Shown one piece after another: positions 1 through 11,557 of a DNA stretch of 64,000 nt (within the stretch, counting starts at the first letter, position 1; the number at the start of each line of letters is the position of its first letter). The stretch spans positions 18,426,813-18,490,812 of the forward strand of contig CAIIXF020000002.1 in the NCBI GenBank assembly GCA_903813345.2. The letters are read 5' to 3'. The position numbers were made by a program, and so were the translations under genes. Under the pieces are notes generated by a model, which saw only the letters and a program-made list of their open reading frames with translations, was not told the origin of the DNA and did not search any database. The DNA is from Owenia fusiformis. Taxonomy: Eukaryota > Annelida > Polychaeta > Sabellida > Oweniidae.

Positions 1-919
1 GTCATCCTTTATTGATGAGCATTAATGGGCTAAGTATTTGTCATCCTTTATGGATGAACATAAATGAACTAAGTATTTTTCATCCTTTATGGATGAGCAT
101 TAATGGACTAAGTATTTGTCATCCTTTATGGATGAGCATTAATGGACTAAGTATTTGCCATCCTTTATGGATGAACATAAATGGACTAAGTATTTGTCAT
201 CCTTTATGGATGAGCATTAATGGGCTAAGTATTTGTCATCCTTTATGGATGAACATAAATGAACTAAGTATTTGTCATACTTTGTGGATGAGCATAAATG
301 GACTAAGTATTTGTCATCCTTCATGGATGAGCATTAATGGACTAAGTATTTGTCATCCTTTATGGATGAGCATTAATGTACTAAGTATTTGTCATCCTTT
401 ATGGATGAACATAAATGGACTAAGTATTTGTCATCCTTTATGGTTGAGCATAAATGGACAATGAATTTGTCATCCTTTATGGATGAGCATGAATTGACTA
501 AGTATTTATCATCCCTAATGGATTAGCATAGATGGACTAAGTATTTGTCACCCTTTATGGATGAGCATGAATTGACTAAGTATTTATCATCCCTAATGGA
601 TTAGCATAGATGGACTAAGTATTTGTCGCCATTTATGGATGAGCATGAATGGACTAAGTATTTATCATCCCTAATGGATGAACATAAATGGATTTAGTAT
701 TTATCATCCCTAATGGATGAGCATGAATGGACTAAGTATTTATCATCCCTAATGAATGAGCATAAATGGACTAAGTATTTGTCACCCTTTATGGATGAGC
801 ATGAATGGACTAAGTATTTATCATCCCTAATGGATGAGCATAAATGGACTAAGTATTTGTCATCCCTAATGGATGAGCATACGTGAACTAAGTATTTGTC
901 ATCCTTAATGGACTAAGTA
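1..919. repeat. 39-bp tandem repeat (satellite), cut by the window edge
   Basis: About 23-24 head-to-tail copies of a 39-bp unit built around ATGGATGAGCATAAATGG and CTAAGTATTTGTCATCC. The first dozen copies stay open in one frame because 39 is divisible by three, giving a 13-residue peptide repeat. Later copies carry stops and a CCCTAATGGATTAGC variant, so the frame looks incidental. The array runs off the left edge, so its true length is unknown. Confidence 0.95.
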
Positions 920-1007
920 AAATAAGCAGTTACATCAGAGTTTTCTAAAAGTATGAAGTTTTCTCAATAGGTGGCCAACAAAATGGTGGAGTAATTTACT
1001 CAATAGA

Positions 1008-1312
1008 CAAGGAGGATTGGCTCCCAGAGTGCACCACCGATATTCTGTCCCATATATGGGTATGTCGTAATACAAAATTCGAATTCAAACAGCCGCCATT
1101 TTGTTCACTTCAACATTTAAATCGTGAATTTTGGTCTTATTTCCAAACGAAAAATTCCAAAACTCACAAGAAACGATCGAGATATTGGTTCGAATCTTTT
1201 GAACTGTTTATTTTGAATTTATAGTCGGTTTTAATTTCAGAAAATAACGACATTTCGACGTTTTCATTGTTGGAAAATATCGAGTTTCGATCCTGGGAGC
1301 CAATCCTCCTTG
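1008..1312. mobile_element. MITE with 20-bp perfect terminal inverted repeats (family A)
   Basis: The ends CAAGGAGGATTGGCTCCCAG and CTGGGAGCCAATCCTCCTTG are exact inverse complements, enclosing 305 bp with no coding capacity. Flanks CTCAATAGA and CTCAATGAT may be a decayed target-site duplication. A second, more diverged copy in the same orientation lies at 44106-44415. The superfamily is not assigned. Confidence 0.85.
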
Positions 1313-2270
1313 CTCAATGATGGCTAATCAAAATGGCGGAAATAGAAATTTTACCAAAAAAATATAAAATCCCTTTTCTTGAGTAACCTTAAAACCTAGT
1401 TTGTGAAAAGAATTTATACATCCTGTGGAGTATGACAAAATATTGCCCCTAATTGTTCAATAACGAGTACACATAATGAATGAAGGTTTTCTTTCAAGAA
1501 AATATGAGCAATTTGACTATCCAAAACTGAGTGAATTCCATTTCCAATATAATATGTATAAGTATGAATTGTATAGAAAGTTGAAGTGAAATGACCTCCT
1601 ATTTATGAGAAAGAATTGTAAATAGAAGGGGAAGTATTCCTACAACGTGGCATTCCAAAGTTAAAGAAATGTAAGTAAAATATTGGCTTCTAAAAATGAA
1701 TGTAAATTGAAAAGGTAAACTCAAAATACTTGAAATTCCAATGCAAGTTGATCAATGAGTTCCAATTAAAATATATGACCATAAATCCGGTTGGCAATGT
1801 ATGAAGCCAAATAAAGTAAGCTAGTGTGCAAGTATTTACCCAAGTTTCAGCTGTAGATGTTGAAGAAGCCATGAGAACACGTCCTTCCCTTGCCACGTCG
1901 CAAAAACTATATTGGCGCGCTAATGATCACGTGATTTGGAATCTCGAACCTCGCGTGATCCAAACGTGACCGGAAGAAGAGCCAAAAATTTGTAATCCTA
2001 TAGTCTATATTGTTTTCAAAAGGTCGAGTGGCTTTAAGACCCTATATTAGCCCCCAAGATATATAGAAAAAATTGTACAGGATATCAAAGAAGAGACTTT
2101 GTTTGATAACCAGATCCAAAAATAAAATATAGGTCATTCTATTAACGTGTATAAAATGACCTTTTCAAGGAAAAATCACTTTTTCACATCATTATTGTCA
2201 ATGTTTCTATTTATTATCAAAGTAATCATTATTTTCAGTCTTGATCCTGTTGCCATTATCTTACATAATA
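1313..2270. other. Intergenic, no gene seen
   Basis: AT-rich sequence with only short chance reading frames, including a 68-codon one on the minus strand with no recognisable content. No repeat structure was noticed. Confidence 0.6.
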
Positions 2271-2650
2271 GGGACAAAGTATATTGGGCAACATTCGAAA
2301 ACATATAAAATATAACAAGTCAAAAATACAAAACAAAATATTGAATAGTGATCTTCTATATACTTCATTTAGAATATTGTCTACAAAAAAAATTTGCGAA
2401 ACTATGTCAGAAAAGAATATTGAGTTTTTTTTAATTTACATCACAATGAGAAAGAACAAGGGGCAACATTTAAAACACATGAAGTAATTAACAAGTCAAA
2501 AATGCATATCAATCAATTATATATTGATCTGCTTCCTTGAGATCATTTGCACATATGCATTTTGTGGCAGTAAAATACTGAATTTATTATTTCACATCAC
2601 AGTGAGGAAGCACAAAGAGCAACATTTGAAAACACATGGGCTTTACATAA
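2271..2650. repeat. Decayed tandem repeat, three units of about 160-180 bp
   Basis: A segment containing ACAAAG(T/G)..GGGCAACATT followed by GAAAACACATG recurs near 2285, 2460 and 2617, with similar material between. The copies are diverged and unevenly spaced, so this is an old tandem duplication. Some of it may belong to the transposase relic just downstream. Confidence 0.45.
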
Positions 2651-2689
2651 CTGTTGATGAGCACATTCATGTGTTTGTTCATTATAATA

Positions 2690-3240
2690 AGAGATTCTCT
2701 GAGCTATCATCATCTTCTTCAGATGACGACATTTCATACATATCTTTTGATTTTAAAATGTCAAACTTCGTGCTTTTCTTTTGGCTTTTATACTCCTTGT
2801 GCCTACAACCCTACTCCCAACAAGGCATGTACAACACCATCCAGTGATTGCATCAATACTATTACATACATCTGGATCTGGGTTATACTCCACCCATGTA
2901 TAATGAGATTTAGAGGACACAAACCGATTACTGGACTTTTACACAAATTAGGCCATATGTATCTTTTTTAACAATGATGGTATATTTCCCATCTACTTGA
3001 AGATGGTCATCTTTGCATCGTTTAAATTGATTGGTTTGATCTCAAGAGAGTCTACTATGATTTAGATGTAACCCTCTTGTCTCCATACAGGGGGTACTGG
3101 GAGATTGCAGTTCACTCATACAGTTCCCTTTGCTTTGGGCATTTTATTAGCAAATGTCGTTTTCCGCCTACTGATTGTGACTAACAGTATATTTCTTCTG
3201 TACAATAAAGTTGAGCTGGATTTCTAAATACGAACATTGG
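2690..3240 (-). pseudogene. Decayed DNA-transposon transposase with CxC zinc-knuckle-like motif
   Basis: Reading the minus strand, pieces in different frames resemble an invertebrate transposase family whose C-terminal half carries the pattern GWxCxCxxGxRxVGxC(S/A)H. Visible here are FRNP, then TWVEYNPDPDVCNSIDA, then TGWCCTCLVGSRVVGT, followed by a basic stretch and an acidic Ser-rich tail. The frame changes several times and the CSH half of the motif is lost, so the copy is dead. It is assigned as a plain DNA transposon from memory of this motif in other invertebrate genomes. The exact superfamily is uncertain. Confidence 0.55.
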
Positions 3241-4164
3241 TCTGATCAGCCAGTGAACTGTGATAATATAAAAAAAATCATACACATAACATCAAGATAA
3301 AATGATTGTACAACAATCATCTCATATGAATGTATTGAAAGGAATTGCTTAGAGCCATGGTAAAGATATATGCTTCTCAAGAGGTCATGCTCCAGTGCAA
3401 GCTTACATATTAGTTCATGGAAAGATCATATGAATAAAGAAAAAATACTCAAATATATAAAACACAACTGTCACAATCATTCTAAGGATTTTCAAAATGG
3501 CTGACACCATTTTACTTCATGCTGAAAATTGCAGAAAAGTTCTAGTTTTGCACAACGCTTGGTCCTTACCTAGATTTTTACACATCTCAAGAAGTACCTT
3601 AGAAGTACACTATTCCCTCAATACATATAACTTTCTAGGTATGAACCAAGCGTTATATGAACAAAGCAAGAGTTTATCATGACCTTCCTCTATCTAAAAA
3701 GAAGTAGGTCAACACAATTGCAAACATAACTAATCCCTACTCAATGACTATTGAAATATGACTATTTATATGCACAAGATATTAATCCAATGAGTGTATA
3801 GAGTGCCACAATCGAACAATGGGACATCTGCCAAGTTGGGTTTATATATTCTGGAGACATTTTCTGAGCCTGATAAAAAATTCACATTTTCGCAGGAAGT
3901 TATACATACCTCCCAAATCAACCAAAATATACTTATTCAGGAATCTTGATTGCTTTTTATTGCTATTTCTTGAAAATATACATATTTATCTACAATTTTA
4001 TCCTACATACCAAGGATATTAACGACATTGCATTTTTCAAAAAATGTTAAGTGACCCCAGGGGTGTCTATAGCCATTCGTTCTTTGGAATAAGCATGAGA
4101 CCTATTCAAAAATTGATAATTTTGTGCAAAAAAATCTCTGCGATTCCCAAAGGACAGAAGATAA
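3241..4164. other. Intergenic, no gene seen
   Basis: AT-rich DNA with short unsupported reading frames (61-67 codons) that match no family I recognise and lack splice or signal context. Confidence 0.55.
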
Positions 4165-4818
4165 GGTTAACAGACCGACTTCTACAGTCTGTTACACTGC
4201 TTCAAAGGCAAGCAGTTAAACCTGAAATATAAGAAATCTAAATAATATTGTGCAATAATTTATAGAAAAATATGTTCATATTGCACACGAATGACATTTG
4301 TATATGAGCCTGGCCATAGGAAAACCGGTCTTATCACAAAAATTAAAATTGTGCTACAGAGCCAAAAATGTGCCCAAGATTAAGAGGAAATGTGGTAAAT
4401 TCAAATCCGACTTTTTGGTCTATATATACAAGGAAAAATTGTTAAGACATAAGACCTGGGTTATTTGAAAGGTCTTCTCTGTGCTTTCTGAGATAAACAA
4501 AAAAATCAGATTATTGAAAAGACCCCTTTTCCTGTGGCCTGGCTCATATGTTGGATTGCTTGTAAATTGGCTCATAAAGTCTGTAACCTTATATTTTGAT
4601 GCTTCTCTACCATGTTAATTCTCCAAAAAATAACATTGTGGACTGACCTCAAATTACAAGAGGACACAGGCTTATTGCACTAAACACCAGGCCTAAATAA
4701 TCTGAAATATACTAATGTCATTCGTGTGCAATATGAATATATTTTTCTATGGCCTATAGATTTCTTATTTTTCAGGTTAATTGCTTGCCGTTGAAGCAGT
4801 GTAACAGACTGTAGGCAG
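4165..4818. mobile_element. Fold-back element with about 115-140-bp arms
   Basis: Arms at about 4165-4305 and 4704-4818 are inverted copies, sharing CAGTCTGTTACACTGCTTC and CATTCGTGTGCAATATGAA in opposite orientation. A second, inner inverted pair lies at 4303-4320 and 4531-4550 (ATATGAGCCTGGCCATAGG-like). The enclosed 400 bp has no gene. This is a non-autonomous inverted-repeat element, with arms of roughly 80-85 percent identity by eye. Confidence 0.7.
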
Positions 4819-5472
4819 TATGTTGGATACAGACGGCTTGCATCATGTAAATCCACACCTCGCATACGATGAATATAGAAACAGACTATTTGAATATTGT
4901 CGGGATTTTTCATGAAAATCTGAGTCCAAGACACATGAACTTCGGAATAATTTGATAACAAATCGAGGGTTTTTATCAAAAAATGGATGGATTTAGTTAA
5001 ATATCAGAATGACCACTAAATCGGTATTTGACAGGAAATATGAAAACGTCAAAAATATAGTTCATGAGGACTAATGAGTAATACTCCACTCATTACTTTT
5101 GGAAGGTGGCCATCTTGAAAAATTTTCCTTCTGTAAAACTATTTGCAAACATACTTCTTTCCGTCAAATATTAAGAAAACTCATCAAATAGTGGTTGAGT
5201 TTTTCCCGGAAGGACAGACTAATAGAATGGTTCACTATATCTCTATTCCTATAGTAAAGTAGTAATAGTAAAATTCATAATTCTGTTAACAAGTTGGAAT
5301 CTAAAAATTGAACAATCAAAGGACCATATTGCAACAGTACTATATGAAAATATAAGAACAAATGCCAAAAGGGAAGGGTAACTAAAAAGTTTAAGGAAAC
5401 CCAACAAGAAAAGCAAACTATAAGTGTAAATCTGTCATAAGAAAAGCTTAAAGTAGACCCTATACACACGCA
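4819..5472. other. Intergenic, no gene seen
   Basis: No supported coding or repeat content. Two unsupported minus-strand frames (99 and 64 codons) fall partly in the neighbouring repeat. Confidence 0.55.
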
Positions 5473-5785
5473 GTCCTAACTTCGACCGTTAATTTGAATT
5501 TTTTACCTACCAGGTGCTTGAAAATCAAGGATTGCGAGTCTCATACTGCACCGTTTTCCTTCAAACTTATACCATTAAAAGAAGAACAAAATTGCCTTTC
5601 TGTCAGTGCATTACTTTTTATTGTAAAGAATCCCTCGTTCCAGCAGCGTTTGTAAGAAGGCCTTCTAACAGCTGGGGACCAAAATGCCGCTGGAAGTAGG
5701 GACTCTGTTTAAGAGAATAATGTACCATCAGAAAGGGATTTTTGTTGTGCTTTGAATGGAACAAATTAACGGTCAAAGTTAGGAT
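5473..5785. mobile_element. MITE, 313 bp, 24-bp terminal inverted repeats
   Basis: The left end GTCCTAACTTCGACCGTTAA is matched in inverse orientation by TTAACGGTCAAAGTTAGGAT on the right, with two mismatches over 24 bp. The interior is non-coding. It abuts the mariner relic that follows. Confidence 0.75.
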
Positions 5786-5794
5786 CGCGTGATT

Positions 5795-6611
5795 CAATGC
5801 GTAATAAAAAAAACGCAACAGATTGGTATCTCGGAAAAGCACAGAACCAGTGATAACAACATTGATTTTATTCAATGCACCAAAAAAGCCATGTGTCTCC
5901 TCTTTACAATGATATATCATTCATTGATATTTTATCATGGTTGGGTGAGTAAGCATTCCATTTGCAAAGTGGGCCAAAATTAGCTTGGGACCAAGTTATA
6001 AACATCGCAAAAGTCAGTGTACGGAGCCCGATGCAATATTGGAAGAAAACATGAAACCAATGCTGACTGCATCATTTTCATTCAATTTACCAAAAAGCTA
6101 AATTACTCCTCTTTGCAATGGAATATCATTCAACCACAGGGAGTCATCTCTGGCCGAATAATCATTACTTTTGCAAAATGGGCAAAATTCAGCCAGACCC
6201 AACTCAGCCCTGAGTCATCTGTGGGTTAAAGCAGAGAAAAGCAGAGAAAAGCAGCCCATAGGCAATTCTTTCTCGAGGTTTCGTAATATCTGGTGGAGGA
6301 ATTGTGGGCACAGATGCTCCTGAGATAGCTCCATAAGAAAAAGTCACAACAATTCAAGTCAGGGGAACTTCCATTTGCACTTAGCCCTTGCATTGATTTT
6401 TCAAAATCTAAAACTTTGTGCAGAGCCGATTTTGACCCACTGTGCAAATGGAAGGATTTCTCACCCAACCATTACCACATGTGAATGAATGACATATCAT
6501 TGCAAAGAGGAGAGACATGGCTTTATGGTACATTTAATAAAATTGATGTAGTCATCACTAGTTTTGTGATTTTACGAGATTACTACTTGTTGCGTTTTTT
6601 GATGCGCCTTG
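5795..6611 (-). mobile_element. Mariner-family element relic with enlarged inverted arms
   Basis: The termini read AATGCG..AAAACGCAACA and, inverted, AAGGCGCATCAAAAAACGCAACA. Roughly 145-bp arms (5806-5953 and 6465-6605) are inverted copies, and a third, direct copy of arm sequence sits near 6040-6140. On the minus strand at 6226-6468 the frame carries SSPDLNCCDFFLWSYLRSI, matching the mariner transposase block around the last catalytic Asp (SPDLxPxDFFLWGYLK), with the usual downstream helix region. The part before this block is shortened and the N-terminal half is absent. It is a dead deletion derivative, rearranged by arm duplication. Confidence 0.7.
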
Positions 6612-7118
6612 TATATCCCAAAACCATGATCTAAAGTGAAAAGTAACAATGTCTAACATCCCCCTCCAATCGAGAACCAATATCACAATCCAGGACCAGA
6701 ATACCAAGGGACATTTCATTCAATAATAGAATCATATATGCAAGACCTAACCTTTGTATATTTCAGACAGTTATTTATAATGTGAAGCAAAGCTGTGGTC
6801 TTTTATATAGGGATTTTCAGCCATGCCAATCTTTTCGAAAATAGCATGGCAGGGAAGCAAGAAAATTTAGAGGCCACACATATGATAGCCAAACTACAAA
6901 ACAAACCAACTATACAAAAGTTAGGCCAGTTGTACATAATACATATGTTCTTCTTTTTCATATAACATGATTGCAATGTGGTCCAATTATTGCTTTTTTA
7001 ATTTCAAAGTTTTTTACAGAATTATGAATCTGACTACAGTAAAATTTTAAATGTTTAGAACCTAAAGTCCATGTCAATGCATTAGGAATGAGTATTTTTG
7101 CTATAATTTATTCACAAA
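6612..7118. other. Intergenic, no gene seen
   Basis: No coding or repeat structure noticed, except that 7067-7110 resembles (inverted) the stretch at 14530-14565, suggesting shared transposon-derived sequence. Confidence 0.5.
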
Positions 7119-7185
7119 CATGGCGTAGAATAATGGAAATAGCGTCATGAATCCCGGGACAATGAATCTCGGATCCTGTACGTCA

Positions 7186-7600
7186 TTAAGGCCAGGGTGC
7201 ATGTTGGGAAATTTTCTGCATTCCTCAGTTGAGTCACATGTTATTTTTTAAACAAGAATCAATCATTCCCCACATTATCTACATCTTCCATTTTTTCACA
7301 AAGAGTATGTACAGTATGTACCTAGAAAAGACTTGTGGGAAGATTTGTTAGGTAAATTGTATAAAATACGAAAAAATTCAGTGGAAAATAATTCTGAATT
7401 TTCTGAATTTTTTCACTGAAGTTTCTTGTTTTTTATACACTTTATCAAAACATTGTTGTCACAATTCTTTTCTAGGCATATTAGTGCACTCTTTGAGGAA
7501 GATGTAGGCCATGTGGGGAAGGAGTGATTCTTGTTTGAAAAATAACATGTGACTCAATTGAGGAATGCAGAAAATTTCCCATCATGCACCCTGATCTTAA
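7186..7600. mobile_element. TTAA-flanked hairpin element 1
   Basis: TTAA at 7186-7189 and 7597-7600 bounds two arms of about 100 bp. The left arm carries GTGCATGTTGGGAAATTTTC and ATTCCTCAGTTGAGTCACAT, and the right arm is its inverse. A TTAA target is typical of the piggyBac superfamily, but no transposase is present. A diverged relative lies at 11112-11360. Confidence 0.75.
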
Positions 7601-8314
7601 GGTGCCATGGAAGTTAAATGACAAAACCATGCTGGATTTTGAAAAAAAATTTGAACCAAGATATCAGAGTTCTGTTTGGACCTCCAGTCAGTTTAACTAG
7701 TTCCACATATCATTTACATGACCAGGAACACAATGGAAATGGTCAGAATGACCATAAACATGATGAAATAACCTTTTCAGCCCTCTGAAAATGTGACTGG
7801 AAAATAGCTAAGAGTACTGTAGGTGCTCAGGAAAGGCTTATCAACAGAATATTTTGATTTTTTCGGAAAATGTGCCTAATATATTGCTCTAAATGATACA
7901 ATTTAAAAAAAATTGATATCATTCTTAGAAAAAAAGAAAAATACTGAATTGAAAATCTATCTATTTTCCTTTTTACTACAGCCATTATTGTTTCAGAAAA
8001 TTTTTTGAAATTTCAAGATTGTATCACTTAGAGCAATATATTGGACACATTTTCTGAAAAAATAAAAGATTCTGTTAATTGACCTTTCCTGAGTACCTAC
8101 TCTTAGCTATTTTCAGTCACATTTTCAGAGGGCTGAAAAGGTTATTTCATCATGTTTATGGTCATTCTGACCATTTCAATTGTGTTCCCAGTCATGTAAA
8201 TGATATGTGGAACTAGTTGAATTGACAGGAGGTCCAAACAAAACTCTGTAATCTTGGTTCAAAATATTTTTTCAAAATCCAACATGTTTTTTTTGTTTTG
8301 TCATTTCCTGTTAA
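7597..8314. mobile_element. TTAA-flanked fold-back element 2
   Basis: Arms of about 340 bp (7600-7960 and 7975-8312) form a near-complete hairpin, sharing for example GGTTATTTCATCATGTTTAT and its inverse. TTAA lies at both ends. The right end lacks the CCATGGCACC cap seen on the left. It is the same family as 8311-8958 and 47238-47970. Confidence 0.8.
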
Positions 8315-8958
8315 GGTGCTATGGACGTTAACAGGAAATGACAAAACAGGAAGTGACAATTTTTTTGCATTTTTAGACATTTTTTGAACAAAGATAACAG
8401 AGTTCTGTTTTGACCTCCAGTCAATTCAACTAGTTCCAAATGCCATTTACAGGTCAAGGATCACACTGTTCATGAACAGAATGACCCTAAACATGATGAA
8501 ATAACCTTTTCACAGCCCTATGAAAATTTGATATCATTCATAGAAAAAGAAAAAGATGAAAAAACTGATTTGAAAAGGGATCTATTTTCCTTTTTATGAC
8601 CGCCATTTTTGCTTAAGACAATTTTCTAAAATTTCAAAGATTGTATCAGTTAGAGCATCATATTGGGCACATTTTCTGAAAATTCAAAAGATTCTGTTCA
8701 GTGACCTTCCCTAGCTCCTACTTTTAGCTTTTTTTCAGTCACACTTTCAAAGGGCTAAAAAGGTTATTTCATCATGTTAAGGGTCATTCTTACCATGCAC
8801 ATTGTGATCCTGGTCATGTAAATGATATGTGGAAATAGTTAAATTGACTGGAGGTCAAACCAGAACTCTGTTATCTTTGTTCAAAAAATGTCTAAAAATG
8901 CAAAAAAAATTGTCACTTCCTGTTTCGTCATTTCCTGTTAACTTCCATGGCACCTTAA
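8311..8958. mobile_element. TTAA-flanked fold-back element 3
   Basis: Starts TTAAGGTGCTATGGACGTTA and ends TTCCATGGCACCTTAA. The arms are inverted copies of about 230-340 bp and diverge from element 2, so the two are separate insertions rather than a fresh duplication. A CACCTTAA motif recurs just past the right end at 8968-8975. Confidence 0.8.
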
Positions 8959-9280
8959 CTTCCATGTCACCTTAATGGTTGAAAATCAAAATATTGACAA
9001 ATTTATGACCTAAAAAGCTGGAAGAGCAAATATTAAAATAAGGGTTGTCAACATATTGTATTAGCTTTGATCTCTTAGAATCCGTTGAATCCTAAGCGAT
9101 TGCAGTTGTTTAGATCACTATACGAATGATGTGAAATGATTCAGGATTTGAAAAGGCCAAAGATCTCTGGATGGATTTGCTGTTTTATATACTTACGCAC
9201 ATGCGCTGTGGCGTTATTTCCATTATTCTAGGCCATGACAGCATAAGTTGCAAATGAAATGTCTCTGTCCCAAATGATCT

Positions 9281-10109
9281 TACTACTTTTTGCAAGGCCT
9301 GACTTCGTCGCTAACATGCTAAATATAAGAGTTAGCTGACGTTTGGGAGTCTGACTTACCTTCTAAAGGTTAGAACCCAAATCTTAATGAAACCATATCA
9401 CCTTTGTTGCGTCGATGATGATGCATAAACATAGCATTTGATAGAAATTAGTGTAAATGCTTTTCCGACTTTTTCATTTTTCATCAATGTTGACTTTCGG
9501 GAAGGCGTTGTAGTTATCACGAAATAACGCATTGACCCTTGAACTTTACTTTGTTGACGTGTCAACCAAGCATGTCTGGTGTGAAAATTAAAAGAATATT
9601 AAGCAATGTTCTACATCCGCCAAGCTAAGTGAAGTAGCCAATATAAAATTACCAATTTCGAGTGAAGTACGCAACGAACGAAACTGCGTGATCTACAGTC
9701 CCACTATTTGTCTGAACGAAATGCTACGTAGAAATATGAGCCGTCTGCTGTATTAGTCGATTAATAGAGTAAGACCTGTTGGTGATGCTTTATAATTTAG
9801 ACCAAAACATTGAAGAACATACGAACCTGTAAATCGTGAAAACAACAAACAAATATTCGGTTTTCATATATGTTCGGTAATTTTTCGTATTGAAACTTCC
9901 GGAACTTACAAGGAAATCATTCATTTTCTCGGTCCATGATTTACCTCTTGGATGTTGTGGCAAATGCTCCATGGTTGACGGAACAAAGGTGATATGGTTT
10001 CATTAAGATTCGGGTTCTAACCTTTAGAAGGTAAGTCAGACTCCCAAACGTCAGCTAACTCTTATATTTAGCATGTTAGCGACGAAGTCAGGCCTTGCAA
10101 AAAGTAGTA
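9281..10109. mobile_element. 829-bp fold-back element with nearly identical 128-bp arms
   Basis: Arms 9281-9409 and 9982-10109 match over about 128 bp with only one or two differences. The ends read TACTACTTTTTGCAAGGCCT and its inverse. The interior (about 570 bp) is non-coding apart from a 60-codon unsupported minus-strand frame. Near-perfect arms imply a recent insertion or ongoing arm homogenisation. Confidence 0.85.
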
Positions 10110-11111
10110 CTTCAAAAAATTCTGAAATCAACATGTTGTTTTTTTAATTACCTGTTTGGTGTAAATTTCTGATAACTACCCCAAGAAATGGTTTTCCTTT
10201 TTATAGTAAACCTGGTAATAGGTCAATGGTAACTAATGTAAATGGCGATATTTCATGGGGAAAAAAATGGCTGCCTTTTCAGTTTCCCCATTTTTTCTCA
10301 ATTTTCTCAACAAAACTGAATTGCCTACAATGGTTTGATTTAGTAACTTAACACAAGATGCAACGAGAACACACTGTAGAAAAAATAAGAAAGTACACAC
10401 AAAATTTAGATGATGTTCACAAATATGACGTTTGTAAAATGCAACTTCAACTTGATACTTCTATAGAAATATCTAGTAACTTATACGTACATAAAGCTTA
10501 TACTGTCTACTTTATAAACATGAAGGTAATTAATTGTTATGGCTATTATATCAATGAGAATTATTACCAACTTTTGGATAAATTCTTACTTACGTCTTTG
10601 TCCGCCATTGTATCCTTCAATTCTACTTCAATCAAGAATCTGATTGGTTGAAAAAGAAATGGCGGAAAGTTAAAGGGAGCATACATTTTTGCATATTTAA
10701 TGAGAGCAAGTGATCACGGTGGATAATGTTGACGCACCAATTATTTGTCCATAATTTGTCTGACGCTACTACGTAGTGCGTGAGATGTCAAAAGTAACGC
10801 ACCTCCCTAACACATCTAGCATTGCAGTGCATTGCGATGGCCAATTTCAGTCAAAATAATCCTTTCCTAGCAAAATAATTTTGGTTGTAAGACATACGTT
10901 TTTGCTTTTCAAATTAAAATATGACTGAAAGTCTGGATACGATGCTTTGGAGCAAAATTGCACATTGGTAATTTATTAAATCTGAAAATTAAGCAAAAAC
11001 TCACCTCTAGGAGATCATCATGGAGCCACCCCGTTTCAGACCCATCGAGTAATCTTATTTATTTATTTATTCCGTTTTTGTTATAAAGCCATGTATATCT
11101 TAATGCACTAA
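10110..11111. other. Intergenic with a solo end of the TTAA fold-back family
   Basis: At about 10150-10193 the stretch CCTGTTTGGTGTAAATTTCT followed by GATAACTACCCC matches the terminal sequence of the 47238-47970 element, so it is a solitary end. The 97-codon frame at 10358-10651 is AT-driven, rich in Tyr and Asn, with no family match, and is not called a gene. Confidence 0.5.
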
Positions 11112-11360
11112 AGGTAAGTCTGCATGTTCGGAAATTTGCTGCATTCCTAAATGGAGTCACATGTTATTTTTCAAAAAGGAATTACTCCTTCTCCACATTA
11201 TTATCTACATCTTTCATGTTTGCAGAAATAGTGCACCAATGAACCTAGAAAAGATTGTTGAGAAGATTTGCTTTGTAAAACGAATAATAAACGAGAAAAT
11301 TTTCTCTTTTCTTATGCATTTTACAAAACAAATCTTCTAAGCCTTACAGGCTTTTCTAGG
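11112..11360. mobile_element. Diverged copy of hairpin element 1
   Basis: Sequence from CTGCATGTTCGGAAATTTGC through TGGAGTCACATGTTATTTTT and the CCACATTATNNTCTACATCT stretch follows the left arm and loop of 7186-7600. It then has its own small hairpin at 11260-11345 (GAAGATTTGNTTTGTAAAAC and inverse). The right arm is mostly lost. Confidence 0.65.
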
Positions 11361-11470
11361 CTGCTTGTCAAAATCGACATTTTCCACCTTCTATGATATA
11401 CAGCCGGCTTCTTTAAAGATGTTGGGAACTTGTATGTCGAGTTTGTGCTTTCTTCCGCGCTTTATCGTGT

Positions 11471-11557
11471 CTCGGTTGTACTCAGTTTTGAACAGAATAC
11501 TCAATCCTCAATCGGCCGGGCGCCGGCCGATGAATCGGAGCAAATGTGACCCAGGCA
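11471..11557. mobile_element. Truncated MITE B (GTGACCCAGGCA end)
   Basis: Right half of the small MITE found whole at 11881-12014 and 16867-16992: TTTTGAACAGAATACTCAAT, CGGCCGGGCGCCGGCCGATG and the terminus CAAATGTGACCCAGGCA. The left half is missing. Confidence 0.75.

Larger units (their letters stand above)
7119..9239. mobile_element. 2.1-kb composite bounded by about 30-bp inverted repeats
   Basis: The left boundary CATGGCGTAGAATAATGGAA is matched inversely by TTCCATTATTCTAGGCCATG at the right. The similarity runs about 30 bp with a few mismatches. Almost the whole interior is filled by three hairpin elements meeting at TTAA sites (listed separately). No transposase frame is visible, so this is either a non-autonomous element loaded with insertions or a flanking duplication. 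Confidence 0.6.
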
